From the NCBI GenBank assembly GCA_032173965.1, contig CM063289.1, positions 28,173,690 to 28,237,689 of the forward strand: a DNA stretch of 64,000 nt, in the 5' to 3' direction. This DNA comes from Sitta carolinensis (lineage: Eukaryota; Chordata; Aves; Passeriformes; Sittidae). A program made the position numbers and the translations under genes. Below the pieces are notes generated by a model, which had not been told where the DNA came from, searched no databases, and saw only the letters and a program-made list of their open reading frames with translations. This document shows positions 39,990-50,490 of the stretch, piece by piece. The stretch's first letter is position 1, and every line of letters starts with the position of its first letter.

Positions 39990-40063
39990 AAAAAAAAAAA
40001 AAAAAAAGAGTGAGAGAGGGGGAGAGAGAGGGAGAGAGAGAGAGAGAGAGAGAGAGGAGAAGA
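39990..40063 (+). repeat. A18 tract followed by (GA)n purine tract
   Basis: An A-run (39990-40007) passes into a GA-rich tract in which every base from 40012 to 40063 is a purine, mostly perfect GA dinucleotides from 40031 to 40056. It ends about 195 bases upstream of the NFI start codon, so it lies in the 5' UTR or core promoter. GA tracts in such positions can form triplex (H-DNA) structures and bind GAGA-type factors; this is general knowledge, not shown here. It should be length-polymorphic. Confidence 0.85.
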
Positions 40064-40160
40064 CAGTGCTAGGAGCAGATGACTTTTCATCTCCACTTCA
40101 CCTTGCCACTGGGTCTGTGAGAGATTGGTTCATTGTCAAGGAGATTTTTTTTTTTTACCC

Positions 40161-40229
40161 ATGATTCCATATGGTATGGACCGGGCTACATGTTGCCCAA
40201 CATGCCAGTGCAAATGTTTTCTCAATTAG
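40161..40229 (+). other. Upstream ORF 1 in the NFI 5' UTR
   Basis: ATG at 40161 opens a 22-codon frame ending at TAG 40227-40229, 29 bases before the NFI start. Its first AUG has a poor context (C at -3, A at +4), but an internal in-frame AUG at 40176 has G at -3 and G at +4, a strong context. The predicted peptide is Cys-rich. If the transcript starts upstream, scanning ribosomes would meet this frame first, so it may damp translation of the main frame. Whether it is translated is unknown. Confidence 0.5.
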
Positions 40230-40252
40230 GTGTCTTATCTCCCGTGAGTTAG
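40190..40252 (+). other. Upstream ORF 2, in frame with the NFI ORF
   Basis: ATG at 40190 opens a 20-codon frame that stops at TAG 40250-40252, only 6 bases before the NFI ATG and in the same frame. This in-frame stop fixes 40259 as the most upstream possible start of the canonical reading. Codons 1-18 are MLPNMPVQMFSQLGVLSP. Directly after codon 18 the sequence GTGAGT (40244-40249) matches the intron side of a splice donor, in phase 0, the same phase used by the real donor at 40355. Its own AUG context is weak (T at -3). Confidence 0.45.
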
Positions 40253-40258
40253 CATCAG

Positions 40259-40354
40259 ATGAAGCTTGCTGACAGCATAATGGCAGGGAAAACCTCCGAC
40301 GGCTCCATCAAATGGCAGCTCTGCTACGACATCTCGGCCAGAACTTGGTGGATG
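40259..40354 (+). CDS. NFIB: Nuclear factor I (NFIB/NFIA type) alternative first coding exon
   Basis: This exon encodes the N-terminus of an NFI/CTF transcription factor, a nuclear protein that binds the palindrome TTGGC(N5)GCCAA as a dimer and controls developmental genes. Thirty-two codons run from ATG 40259 to ATG 40352-40354 and are followed at once by GTGAGT, a consensus splice donor in phase 0. Residues 1-11 are MKLADSIMAGK and residues 14-32 are DGSIKWQLCYDISARTWWM. From memory this is the alternative NFI N-terminus that replaces the MYSPLCLTQ-type exon and joins the common exon starting DEFHPFIEAL, which begins the DNA-binding domain. That exon is not in this window. I recall Val7 and Ala12 in NFIA; Ile7 and Thr12 here, and the lack of exon 2 within 23.6 kb, favour NFIB. 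An in-frame stop six bases upstream supports the start; the AUG context is weak (C at -3), whereas Met8 (40280) has A at -3 and G at +4. Confidence 0.85.
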
Positions 40355-40360
40355 GTGAGT
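40355..40360 (+). other. NFIB: Splice donor of the NFI first exon
   Basis: GTGAGT directly follows codon 32 (TGG ATG|GTGAGT). All six intron positions agree with the vertebrate donor consensus. It ends the coding part of this exon in phase 0, as required for joining to the GAT GAG TTC start of the common NFI exon. The intron runs to the end of the window with no acceptor plus NFI exon found. Confidence 0.85.
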
Positions 40361-40699
40361 TGGCAGCAGGGCTGCTTTTTTTTTTCTCCCTTTTCTACTT
40401 TCCCTCCCTCTTTGACAAAATGTCCCAGACCTCACATTTATCAAATTAACATTTGATTTTTTTCACACTCTTCAGTAGATCAGCCTCACACTTGTCCCAC
40501 TTGTGTGCTTTCCCCTGTGTAACAGGAGACTGTTAATGTGCACTACAGTTTCCAGAGGGAAGCTTTTTCAATTCTCCTTAAGGGAAAAAAAAAAAAAAAA
40601 AAGTATGCAAAGAAGTAGTTTGAAAAAGCCTTGTTGTGCAGAGTAACTTGTCTCAGTCAGCTGCCTAATGCTCAGTTTGTTTTATTTTATCTGCTGCTT

Positions 40700-41480
40700 T
40701 CCAGCGTCCGTGTGCGCGTGCATTTTTTACCATGCAGTATTTTGTAAAAAGGGAAGGTGGAAAGTTCAGTCCGTTACAAAGCAAGTCGATCCCTGTAAAA
40801 ACCTGGAACGGTGCGGTCGTGGCGTGGTGTAAAATCATCACGTGTGAGAGGAGCGCGGTTTGCGAGGTGCTGCCTTTCATCCGAGACCCCGATCTAACTT
40901 TTCCCTCCGCTTGTTTGCGTTAGAACAGGTTCCCGGGCTGTGCTGACCTGGAGCCATGTGTTACAGATCCCACATAGTCTGGCTCTAGCTGCTTTTGGGC
41001 ACAATTAAAGTTTCAATAAAGTCCCAACGTGCTCCGTAGAACGAGTTAACTAGCATGTCATGGTCAGCCGGGCCAGACAACCTTTGACATCTTGAATCTA
41101 TAAGAGGTATAGTGAGTTAGGAGGATGCACAATAGCCCATTGTAGCAGAAGATGCAAGTCCTGTTGCGAGGAAGAGAGTCCTCAAATCATTACCGCCCTC
41201 GTTAGCGTGTTGTCCGTTAGGGATTAATTCGTTAGCAGCGCATTTTTAGTTTTCTGTAATTATTATTCTTGTGGCAAGCGTGAATTCTTCCAGTGAGAGG
41301 AAAAGTTTGCTGCCAGGACAATGAATGTATTATCCGCTCCTAACTGGACCGTGAACCTCAGCTCATTTCACATAGATATCAGTTAAAAAAGGACTGGCGA
41401 GTGGAATTACAAAACAAGGCATGATCACTTTCATTGTATGATACGCTGAAACAAGTCGGGGGCTTTCCCTCCCCCTCGCC
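40700..41480. promoter_or_regulatory. CpG-enriched zone just inside the first intron
   Basis: About 19 CpGs fall in 40700-40940 and a further 17 or so between 41140 and 41480, well above the window's background. Together with the element at 38.8-39.0 kb this makes a broad CpG-enriched zone around the NFI exon, as is usual for promoters of developmental transcription factors. I infer it is part of the promoter/CpG-island region. Whether it is unmethylated cannot be seen. Confidence 0.5.
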
Positions 41481-41821
41481 GCCCCGGACCAATTTTGGTA
41501 TCATTTGGAAAGTTTAAGACCTCAGAGGACTTGAAAGACTTTTAAAAGTGAGATCCGGAAGGTTTTTATTCTGCAGCTTGGTGGTGGCCATTGTGTATAT
41601 CATGTGGCTTGTATTTAAAGGTGTTTGGGCTCGGGATTTTCCGTTTTGTTTTGTCTAAACTCTTAATTTTTTAAGCGTCTATTAGAGGTTTGCCAGTGGT
41701 TGCCAGTGAAATGTAACATGCAGCGTTTGGTTAATGGGAATAGGGAAGGCTAACCACTTTACTTATAGTACTGATTTTCCAATTAGACTTTCTGCCAGGA
41801 GAAGTTGGAGGGGGAAGGGGT

Positions 41822-41829
41822 ATTTGCAT
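41822..41829 (+). promoter_or_regulatory. Perfect octamer motif ATTTGCAT
   Basis: An exact POU-factor octamer lies about 1.5 kb inside the presumed first intron, within AT-rich, low-repeat DNA rich in homeodomain-type cores. An octamer is expected by chance about once or twice per 64 kb of both strands, more in AT-rich DNA, so function is speculative. Confidence 0.25.
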
Positions 41830-42978
41830 GCACATAAACTGTTGATTATTCATGTGACTTTTTTTTTTTTTAGCTTGTTAAACCCCTGTAAATAAGGCTA
41901 TTGATTTTTACTTATCGTTTTCAAAGCAAAGTTTTTCAAGTACCTGTTTTAGGCACAAGATTTATATCATGCTGTGATTTTGCCTTATTCCAAGCCATTT
42001 GTATATTTTATTAGCACTCCTCTTTTATTGTCTATCGGCTGCTTTCATGATGAGGTACGTCCGTGTTTATTATTTAATAAGTATCCTCAAATGTTACTAG
42101 GCAGTTATTAGCACTCTAGAGAAAGTGTCCAAGGAAGTTTCATTTCAGTCACATCTATCTCACAGATGTTTTAGTGCTGTGAATATAATATGTAAAAATC
42201 CTGGAAACATTTAGTAATGCACTTGCCTAAAAATAAACAGTTTTATAACCACACATGCTGTTGTTTAGATTAAACATTGCAGAAAGTTCTCCTTAAACTT
42301 GAACGTCACACCATTTATTTTCTAACAGAAAAAAAAAAATCACTTAAATAGCCTTGTTTTGTAGAAGTTGTGGTAGATAAGACATTATTTTTAGCTGAAG
42401 TGAATAATTCAAGATCTTTACAATAGAAGTGTTAATTGGAAATAATTTTCATACAAAGTTTCAATTATTGATGGAGTAATAAGCAGGTTTTCATGCATTA
42501 TGAATCTAAAACACACAACAAAAATAGATTTTTTTAACCCCCCCCCAAACCTCATCCCGTTTGCCACATTCTTTTCATCAAAAGTAAGCTAGAGAGCAGA
42601 TTTTAATGTTTTAAAGACAAATAAAGCTTTGAAAATTACCTCATGCATCGTCTGGCTGCACAAAATCTCAGCTGCACAGTGCTAAACTTCGGTTTGCTAC
42701 TGCCAGCATACAAAGAGATGAGTGAATACCCCTTGCACCCATATGGACTCAGCTGCCAGCACTGGGATATGCAATTTTGCTTTTTAATGAATCGTAAACA
42801 ATTTGTATGTCAAGCGAAGGAGTTTGTTTTCTTTCTGGAGCAGGTTCTAAATCCATTTGAAGCTATAGCTGTGTACTGTACTGGAGCATTACGCCCAAAT
42901 TTAAAGGTTCTGTGTCACTGGGATGAAAAGACCTGTTATAATGAAAGAAACTGCTTTATAAAAGGCTGGGTGTAGTAA

Positions 42979-43051
42979 TCTCTCTCTCCTTCTTTCTTTC
43001 TTTCTTTCCCTCTCTCTGTCTCTCAACCTCACACTCTCCCTCTTTCACCCC
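42979..43051 (+). repeat. Pyrimidine-rich microsatellite (TC)n/(TTTC)n
   Basis: A CT-rich tract with perfect TTTC units around 42991-43006, flanked by TC dinucleotides, with a few interruptions (g, aa, acac). Likely length-polymorphic. It follows immediately after the stop of the unassigned frame at 42643-42975. Confidence 0.85.
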
Positions 43052-44009
43052 AGTCTATAGCATGTTTATAGCCAGCTCTGGAGATAATGGAGATTGGTTG
43101 ATTGCATGATTAGTAAAATGAATGGATTTTAGCATTGGGCAAAGCAGCTTGCAATTTTGAAAGGTGGCTTTAAAATGCAGAGTTCTAATTTTGACCTTAT
43201 TTTCTTTCATAGATAATCTTTATTAATGCTCCTTTAATTCGTTTTTCCTCATCACAGCTAGTTTTTCTCCTCAGCCATCTGATGGAATGGCTAATATATA
43301 TTATCTTACTTGCCAAAATAGCAAGAGGTCAAAGTAAAAGAAAAAATGTTATTTCTCTTTCTTGTAGACAGTTGTAAATGTTTCAAACTATTTCAGCAGA
43401 AGCCACAGGATTTGTATATCTCAGTAATAATTGCATTTGTCTCCACTGTTTTAAGGCACACTTACACCTAACCTACTTTTTTTATGCTTTAATCAAGTAA
43501 ATGCAGAAACAGTTATTATTCTATCTATATTGTAGTGTGACATTTTAGCATAAAATTTCCCTCAAGTGCTGTAAATTTGTGTAAGAAGGAGTTATATTTA
43601 TTTAAAAAAAAAATAATAGCAAATAATTTAACCGATATAGGAGCCTGAAGATACGAGGTGAATTTGTTGGAAAAATGATCATTATTTTGTTTTCATTGGC
43701 ACTTTCAATTTAAATTTGCTGCTGTCATAAGAGACACTAAAGGGTTAGTCATAGAAAAGTTTCAGTACTCTGTCTTGCATTTGTAACAAATATGTGCAGC
43801 TGTGCTACTTTTATAAACATTTATTTCAAGCTGATTATTTTTTTTAAATTATTTGCTCTAGCGAGCCAGTATGATGTGACCATAATATGTTTAATAAGGG
43901 ATTGTCTGCAAAATTCCTTTGCACAGGGTTATTGAAATAGATGTGCATCAAAGGTATATACTGGAGGGAAAAATCCTCCATGGTGAAACAAAATGAAAGA
44001 CCCCAAAAT

Positions 44010-44130
44010 GGGCCAAATCCTGCTTAAGGTTTACGCTGCCACCAGCCTGGAGTTGCAGCGCTGGGAGGAGCAGAGCGACTCCAGGTTTGCTCACCTGGGT
44101 GTCTGAGAGCCAGCCTGGACCCATAATTTG
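44010..44130. repeat. Degenerate ancient dispersed repeat
   Basis: It starts 'gggccaaatcctgcttaagg' and continues 'tttacgctgccaccagcctg', 'gagttgcagcgctgg' and 'gcgactccaggtttgctcac'. This order (incomplete 'ggccaaattctgc', then 'ttacac...ccactggagt...', then 'gactccaggtttac') resembles a widespread old reptile/bird repeat, although CpGs and indels have accumulated. Family not named. Confidence 0.45.
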
Positions 44131-44569
44131 AGTTATCTCCATCCAAACAGTTTCAAACCCCCAAACTGTTCTCTTTGTGAAACATCTGAAGGGAAAAAAA
44201 AGCCTCATTAATAAATAAGAAGCCATTTCAAATGACTCCATGTATGAGCAAACTGCTGTTATTGAATGCGACAGTTAAAGCAGATCTTCCAGTCATTTCC
44301 AAAATATTATTTTCTAATTTTACTATTCCGCTCTCAATCCACAGCTCAGTGTCAATGCCTTTATTTTCTGTAGATGCCATGAGAGAAACCAGAATTTATG
44401 AAAAATAGCCAGACTACACTTAAAATGGTAATTTAGTTACTTTAAAGGTTTTTAACTCAACATCATTTTTTCATTGAAGCTTTTGGGGATTACTTTTCTT
44501 CCACACCTCTGTGCTCTGTTTTTTTAGAGGAATAGCTGGAATTGCTCAGGCAATTCATGCAATTAAAAA

Positions 44570-44960
44570 AAAAATAAATAAAAATGTCGAAATGTTGCTA
44601 GCATTTCCATCAATTAAGAATTAATAGAATCCTCACTATAAATCTCATTGCAAATGAAAATAAAAATGATGGTGCATCTAATAAATATTTAATTCCATCG
44701 TATGGAAAGTTAATTGGCACTGCCAAAATACTCAAAAAAGTATTTTTTGTTTAAATCATTGACTGTATCTGTACACGCTCTCAGTCCAAGTTTATCATGG
44801 TAATTCCCCACATGCTGTTGAACCGTCCGTGGCTTTGCTGATTTGTGCTTCTTACTTATGATTTACGGTATATCAAAAGGCATACATGTAGTAATAATTA
44901 TCCTGCTCCTGCCCCTATAAAAATAACAAAGTGTGAACAGTGTAACATTGCAGCATGGAT
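44570..44960. promoter_or_regulatory. Candidate conserved intronic element
   Basis: AT-rich, free of CR1-type sequence, with several TAAT-core motifs and a 13-bp palindrome TTGGCACTGCCAA at 44713-44725. The palindrome holds two NFI half-sites but with 3 rather than 5 bases between them. I call it enhancer-like on texture only. Confidence 0.25.
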
Positions 44961-46314
44961 TTCCTTTGTTTTATACAGTAACTCTTGTATGTTCATACAC
45001 TGCTCAGCTGCTGTATAAATATTTTTAATAAAATTATTCCTTCTCTGTCAGAGTTGCTAAATTCTCTGTATAACTTAAACACTTCAGTGCATCATTATAC
45101 AAACTTTATATTGTCTTCATTTTCTATACATGACCTGTTCTTGCTTACAAGCATTTGTCCTAGTTGTTTTCTACTCTTTTTCCTTCACCTGTCCTGAATA
45201 TTGCCATGAATGTTTCTAATTTAAAGCCAGAGGAGTCAGTGGCTGATTAGAAGACAGGAAATTGGAGGATTAAACTGTCTGGTTGAACTTCCTTTACTTA
45301 TCAGTACTGTGTAACTCACACTGGATTATAAACTCATTGGGACAATTTCTACAGTGTATCAGTACTTCTGTTTTCTTAGTCTTTATTTTCCTGGAGAAAG
45401 TACAGAAAATGGGGAAAATGGGCAATTTGCAGCTAAAACCCAATACTTTTTAATAACACCAAAGCACTGGAAGTTTAAATTAAATTTGTACAAATGTCTT
45501 CAGGTATGAGAATTCATTCAGTTTTAAGTCATGCAGGTCTGTAATACAGATTTTAAATTCAGTATGTAAACAACCAAGCAACAGATACTTTCGGGGAGGG
45601 GGAGGGAAATGACATCATTTTAGTAAGAGGAGAATGCACCATGTTAACCCTTGTTCAACCCTCTTCCCCTCAGAAACTTTCACATCTGTTGTGACATGAT
45701 GATGTAGCTGTGGGACAGTCTGAGGAAAGGCTGGAGAGAAAACCCAGTTTATCCAAAAAAACTTTGTCTGGGCTCCCAGTGCTGCCCACTGAGCAGGAGC
45801 TGGAGCAGTGACGTCCTCGCTCTGCGTTTGCCAGGAGGAGGACGTTGTGTAGGTATCTGTGTCACCAGGAGGAAGGGCACAGCTTGGTCCCCTGAAGGGC
45901 CAGCTCATTCTTGCTGGTGATCCCCATGTCTGATTTCCAGAGCTCATCATGCCCCTGGCTGTGAAGTCATTGTGATAGTTGGGAAAGCCAGTGAGAGCAT
46001 GATCCGGAGGGTCTGTGTGGTGAAGGATGAGCAGGAGAACTTCAAGCTCAGCCCGTGCTGTACCTGAGGTGTCTCTCTGCTACCACTCACCATCATTTAT
46101 TTTACACACTGGACTGAGATCGGCAGATGTCAAAACTGTGTTTAAAATCAGAAAAGATAGAATCTACCTGAAAGGTCTAACATCTCGATTTGAACCTGGG
46201 TCCTGCCCAACTAATCATGTATTCCAATTTAAACACCAGGACTGGATCTTTAAACATACTGGGATGCTTGTGATAATTTCTGGCTGTCTGGCCTTTATAC
46301 TTTTGGCAAGTCCC

Positions 46315-46337
46315 CCACTATACTGGGAGTATAGTGG
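46315..46337. repeat. Perfect 10-bp hairpin with GGG loop
   Basis: CCACTATACT (46315-46324) and AGTATAGTGG (46328-46337) are exact reverse complements with a GGG loop. The surrounding DNA is ordinary, and no terminator, RNA gene or transposon end was recognised. Confidence 0.75.
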
Positions 46338-49037
46338 AAATGGAGATGAAAATAAAAGAATATTCTGAAACTTTTTGCTGCAAAGGTCCCCGTAGTTTCC
46401 ATACAAACAATCTGAAACTTTTTACAATAAGGAAATAGATATTAGCTTTCCTTAACTTATTATGAGAGAAAAAAGGTAACATTTTTGGTTTATTAAAAGG
46501 TTTCCGTGCTTTAATCCTAGAGTGAAAAGAATCTCACTGTGCTGCTTGAAGCATCCCTCTCCCTCAGATGTGGTCACTCACACTGATTAATATTTTAAGA
46601 TTATTTTAGGATGAACAGAGTTGTTTCTTCATTGATATTTGAAGACAAATATTATGGTTCATAACAGCATGGTTTGGACTGATAGCATCTTTGTTATTTC
46701 CATGAGTGTCACTAGGAACTTTTTTCACAGTGCTGCAGGTAATAATTACAGAGCTTGTTTCAGGGGCTCGAACTCTTTGTTCATGTTTAAACACACACTT
46801 TGCACATGGAATACTCATACTCTATCCACCCACAAAAAGCAGAGGCCCTGCCATATCCCAAGAAATTCAGCTGATCTTGGGGCGGGAGAAGCTGGTCTGA
46901 GTAAGGCTCAGGTGCTGCACAAACCTGCAGTGACTCCTTTACACAAAGGGTTTAGTCCTTACATTCACCACAATGGAGATACCTGGATCTGTTTTCCATA
47001 CAGGAGATTAATGAAGAGTAATTCTCAGAAAGATGAAAATCATTAGAACAGATTAAATAGATGTGTTGACTAGTGGAGTGAGATTCAAAATATTTTGCCT
47101 GTATAAGCGTATCTGTTGTTCTTTGGTGGTTTGTTTTTTTTTTTCTGAGGCTGTGAAACACAAAGTTAGCAATACAAGTAGGGATGGGTGGAAGTGTTGG
47201 ATAGTACAGATGGCACTATAAGCTTGTAGGCTCTTACTACCCATAATTGCAATGCCCTTGCTTTCAAAGGAGTGCAGGTTGCCCTTGATGTACGCAAACA
47301 GCCATATTAATTTCACAACCCAATTGGAGTCGCACACACGGATTGAGGTTGTCAATAGGAGCAGTGTGGAAATTAAGAGCACAAACAGCGCTCTCAAATA
47401 GGCCTTTCTGCTTTAAACACGACTAACTCAAAAGACACAGGGTGTACTTGGTCACTGACAGGCTATTTCTATAATTGAAGGTTTGTGAGTAAATTATAGG
47501 GGAGTTTTTCCATATTTTTTTCTTTTTTAAATGCAGAATTCAAATAATCTGAACCTGATTCTGCATGGAAATATACTGGTAAAGAAAAAGGAAAGTAGAG
47601 CATGTCTTATTGGTTTATGTCAAGGGAATATAAAGAGTATTCCAAAGTCGCCCAAGTTAACCTTTAGTGTTCAATAAGAAAAGAAAAAATCTGCCTTATT
47701 AGATCATTCAGTCAATATTTATATTTACTTTCAGAAACAAATAGAGACAACATGCATGTGCACTTCTCTTTGCCAGTTTTTTTTTGCTGAAAAATTTATT
47801 TTGTGATTTTATTTGAAAGTGTGTGTTAAGAAGAATGGGTTAAATGGATTATTTAGGGCAGGGACTGAAAGGTGAATCACCAAGGTTTTACAAGAGCATA
47901 AACGGGACAAGTTTTCAAGGATTATAACCGAACACAAGTAAAACTCAACTTTACTTATGATCTGCTGCTAATGAGGTCTTACAGTTTAGACAAATTAGGA
48001 CTTGTTGCTTCCTCTCCTTTTGCTTTGGTTTCTGAAGGAAATCAGCTCTCTGTCTGCCATGTGCATGGAATGAAATTAGCATAAGGCGCTACTTAATACA
48101 TACAAGGGCTTCCCTCTTGTTCAAAAATCAATTAATGCTCAAACAATTTTAAAGAAAATAGCAACTTCTTTTACAAATTACAACTGTCTCACCTGATTTT
48201 AGGATGCAACTTTTTCATTATGGAGATATGTAGAGTTGTTGAAATTTCTTATTTTTCTATGGGGAACCATTCTTTTTGTTCTTAACGAAGTTTTCTAAGT
48301 ATTCCACAGACAAATGGGACAACTGCCAGGGAAGTATGAGGGCATGCAGGAACAAGACAGAAGCTTGTAGTGGTGGGAAACCCTTGCTGTGGGCCTGGCT
48401 CCTGGCAAGCAGTGACCTGTGGTAATTTTAACATAAGTTTGTGTCGAGAGCCGAAAGTGTAAAGAATAGAAGAGGATGGATCAGAGTGGGTGCTCAGTAC
48501 CAGCACTGTAAAGGAGACTGGAGGGAGGGTGTGCTGTGACCTGAGAAGGCTCCTTGGCATTAGGAAGAGCAGTGTTCAACAGCTCACACTTGAGCAGAGG
48601 AAGTAAACCACAGGATGGGGTTTTTTTCTCCTTCTCCAATAACTCCTTGAAATTTGTTTCTTTTCCATTACTTAAAATCCCATTCAGTAACATATGGGCT
48701 ACCAACTGCTCAGGTCCTCCAGTAACTGGACCACAGCACAGACAACTTTGTGGTTTATTTCCCTTTCTTTGGATGCAGAGGCAGGGTTTGAACTGCAAAG
48801 CAGTTCTTCATTTGCCCAAACTCTTCTGCACCGAGGCAACTTCATAGCAGAAAGCCAAAGAGCCACAGGACAGCAGCAGAGGCTGAACAGAGCAAGGCTC
48901 TGTGCCAGCTCCTCGAGACATGCCCCATGACCAGTGGTGCAAGAACTTCTGAGTGCATCTGCTCACCTCCAGAATTTCAGGGCTTAGGGAACTTTGCTGT
49001 AACCTCTGTCTAGTGATAACTGAGAAAAATAAATGAA

Positions 49038-49052
49038 GGGGGGGGGGGGGGG
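49038..49052 (+). repeat. G15 homopolymer
   Basis: Uninterrupted G-run. Long G-runs of this kind are rare in vertebrate DNA, prone to sequencing error and able to form quadruplex structures. Confidence 0.85.
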
Positions 49053-50462
49053 AATGTGAATACCAGGCTGACGGTGTGCCCCTGTGGCACAAGGGATTCA
49101 GAAAAGTGTGATGCTCCACTGGTCATGTCCCAAAGCCCTGCATCCTGGTGTCTCCCACTTGCAACTTGAAAAAGTGTGGTTTCACAGCACCTTAACCCTC
49201 TCCCTTCTGGAATCAGCTGTTCCCATCTCTGAATGCTGCAGTCCTCCTTTCTCTTACTTGCCCCACTTTTTGAATCTACCCCTTGATCATGGAACTGATA
49301 TTGCATAAACCCCAAGATCTTTGCAATAGCAAAATGCAGAGAGACTGGAAAGAGCACAGAACCCTAATGAAAAAAAAGTTTTATCTAGCCAAAAAGTGAG
49401 TTATTGTCTGCCTAAGAACACAGACATAGATGGGCTGGGGACTTTTATTTTCCCTTACAACAGGATAAGGGGCTAGAGCCAAAACACATGGAAGTTGTAC
49501 CCTGAAAAGCAGTGCAAGACAAGGCCTTCTGGAATATGAAAAATACAGACTGATAAGGGTGGAACAGTAGAGCTTCAGAGTTTTGAGGATGCTGACAGTT
49601 TCAACAATATGCAAACATCTGTTCATATACTCTGGATTGCAATACTCAAACACCTGCACTCCCATGTACATGCTCATGGCTGCAGATTCCTTTGTTCTAA
49701 CAAGTTTTCTGGGTGCACACTCCAGGACCAGTGTGCATGAGCTTGGTGTGGAATTGTTTATATGCTGAAGGTGTTTGCACCTGCAAAATGCAGGTGCTTG
49801 TTTCAAATATGTGTGCTCACAAGCAGATGTGCAATGTGTTTTCCTTGGTTTCTGTGCAGGTCTGCCAAAACTATCACTTTAATTCCTTTATGTCTCATCC
49901 TCCCCTTGTATGGAGTAGAATAAAAAAACTCACCTCAGAAAGGGTGTTAGATGGCAATTAATGGGTTTTCAAAATTATCTGTAGATGCTAAAATTGCAGT
50001 ACTTACTTTTTTTAAAATAAAAGTTATTCATGAATAGAAGAGTTTGCAGAATTAGGGAACTAAAGACAGGAAAGACTGTGAGTCTTTCCATCTCCCAGCA
50101 GTCTGTTTTTTACTGTTTATTTATTGCTGACTTTTATTTTGCCTTTAAGCCAAACACTATGGGTTACTCATATAGCATATGCTTCTTCACTCTGCACACA
50201 AGTAAAAGCAGTGATCTCCAAATCAAGATAATATTTTAATAAATCTTGACTGAGGATGCCTGAAGTGGTACGAATGCTCACACTGTGTAAGACGCAGGCA
50301 TCTCTGTGCATGCCACTGTTTCATATTAAGTAGGAGTTTGGTAAATTGGGTGGATTACTGGGATTTCATTAAAAATTAAATGTACAATTATTTAGATGAA
50401 TTTTTCACATATGCTTGTGGGCAAACAATTTTTGATTAGTTGTTGACATATAGTACACACAG

Positions 50463-50490
50463 TGCGTGTGTGTGTGCGTGTGCACATGTA
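50463..50490 (+). repeat. Imperfect (GT)n microsatellite
   Basis: 'gtgcgtgtgtgtgtgcgtgt' followed by 'gcacatgt' forms a short GT repeat with two GC interruptions and adjacent alternating purine-pyrimidine sequence, a possible Z-DNA former. Confidence 0.75.

Noticed and set aside
42643..42975. 110-codon ATG frame on the + strand 2.3 kb after the NFI exon
   Set aside because: True ATG start, but no similarity I recognise, no promoter evidence, and length within chance expectation. Worth a search but not supported as a gene.
44713..44725. Canonical NFI binding site
   Set aside because: Spacer is 3 bases instead of the required 5, so it is not a standard NFI dimer site.
46027..46368. 113-codon + strand frame with a hydrophobic, membrane-like stretch near its end
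   Set aside because: Hydrophobic runs are common in AT-rich random frames; no homology recognised and a hairpin lies inside it.
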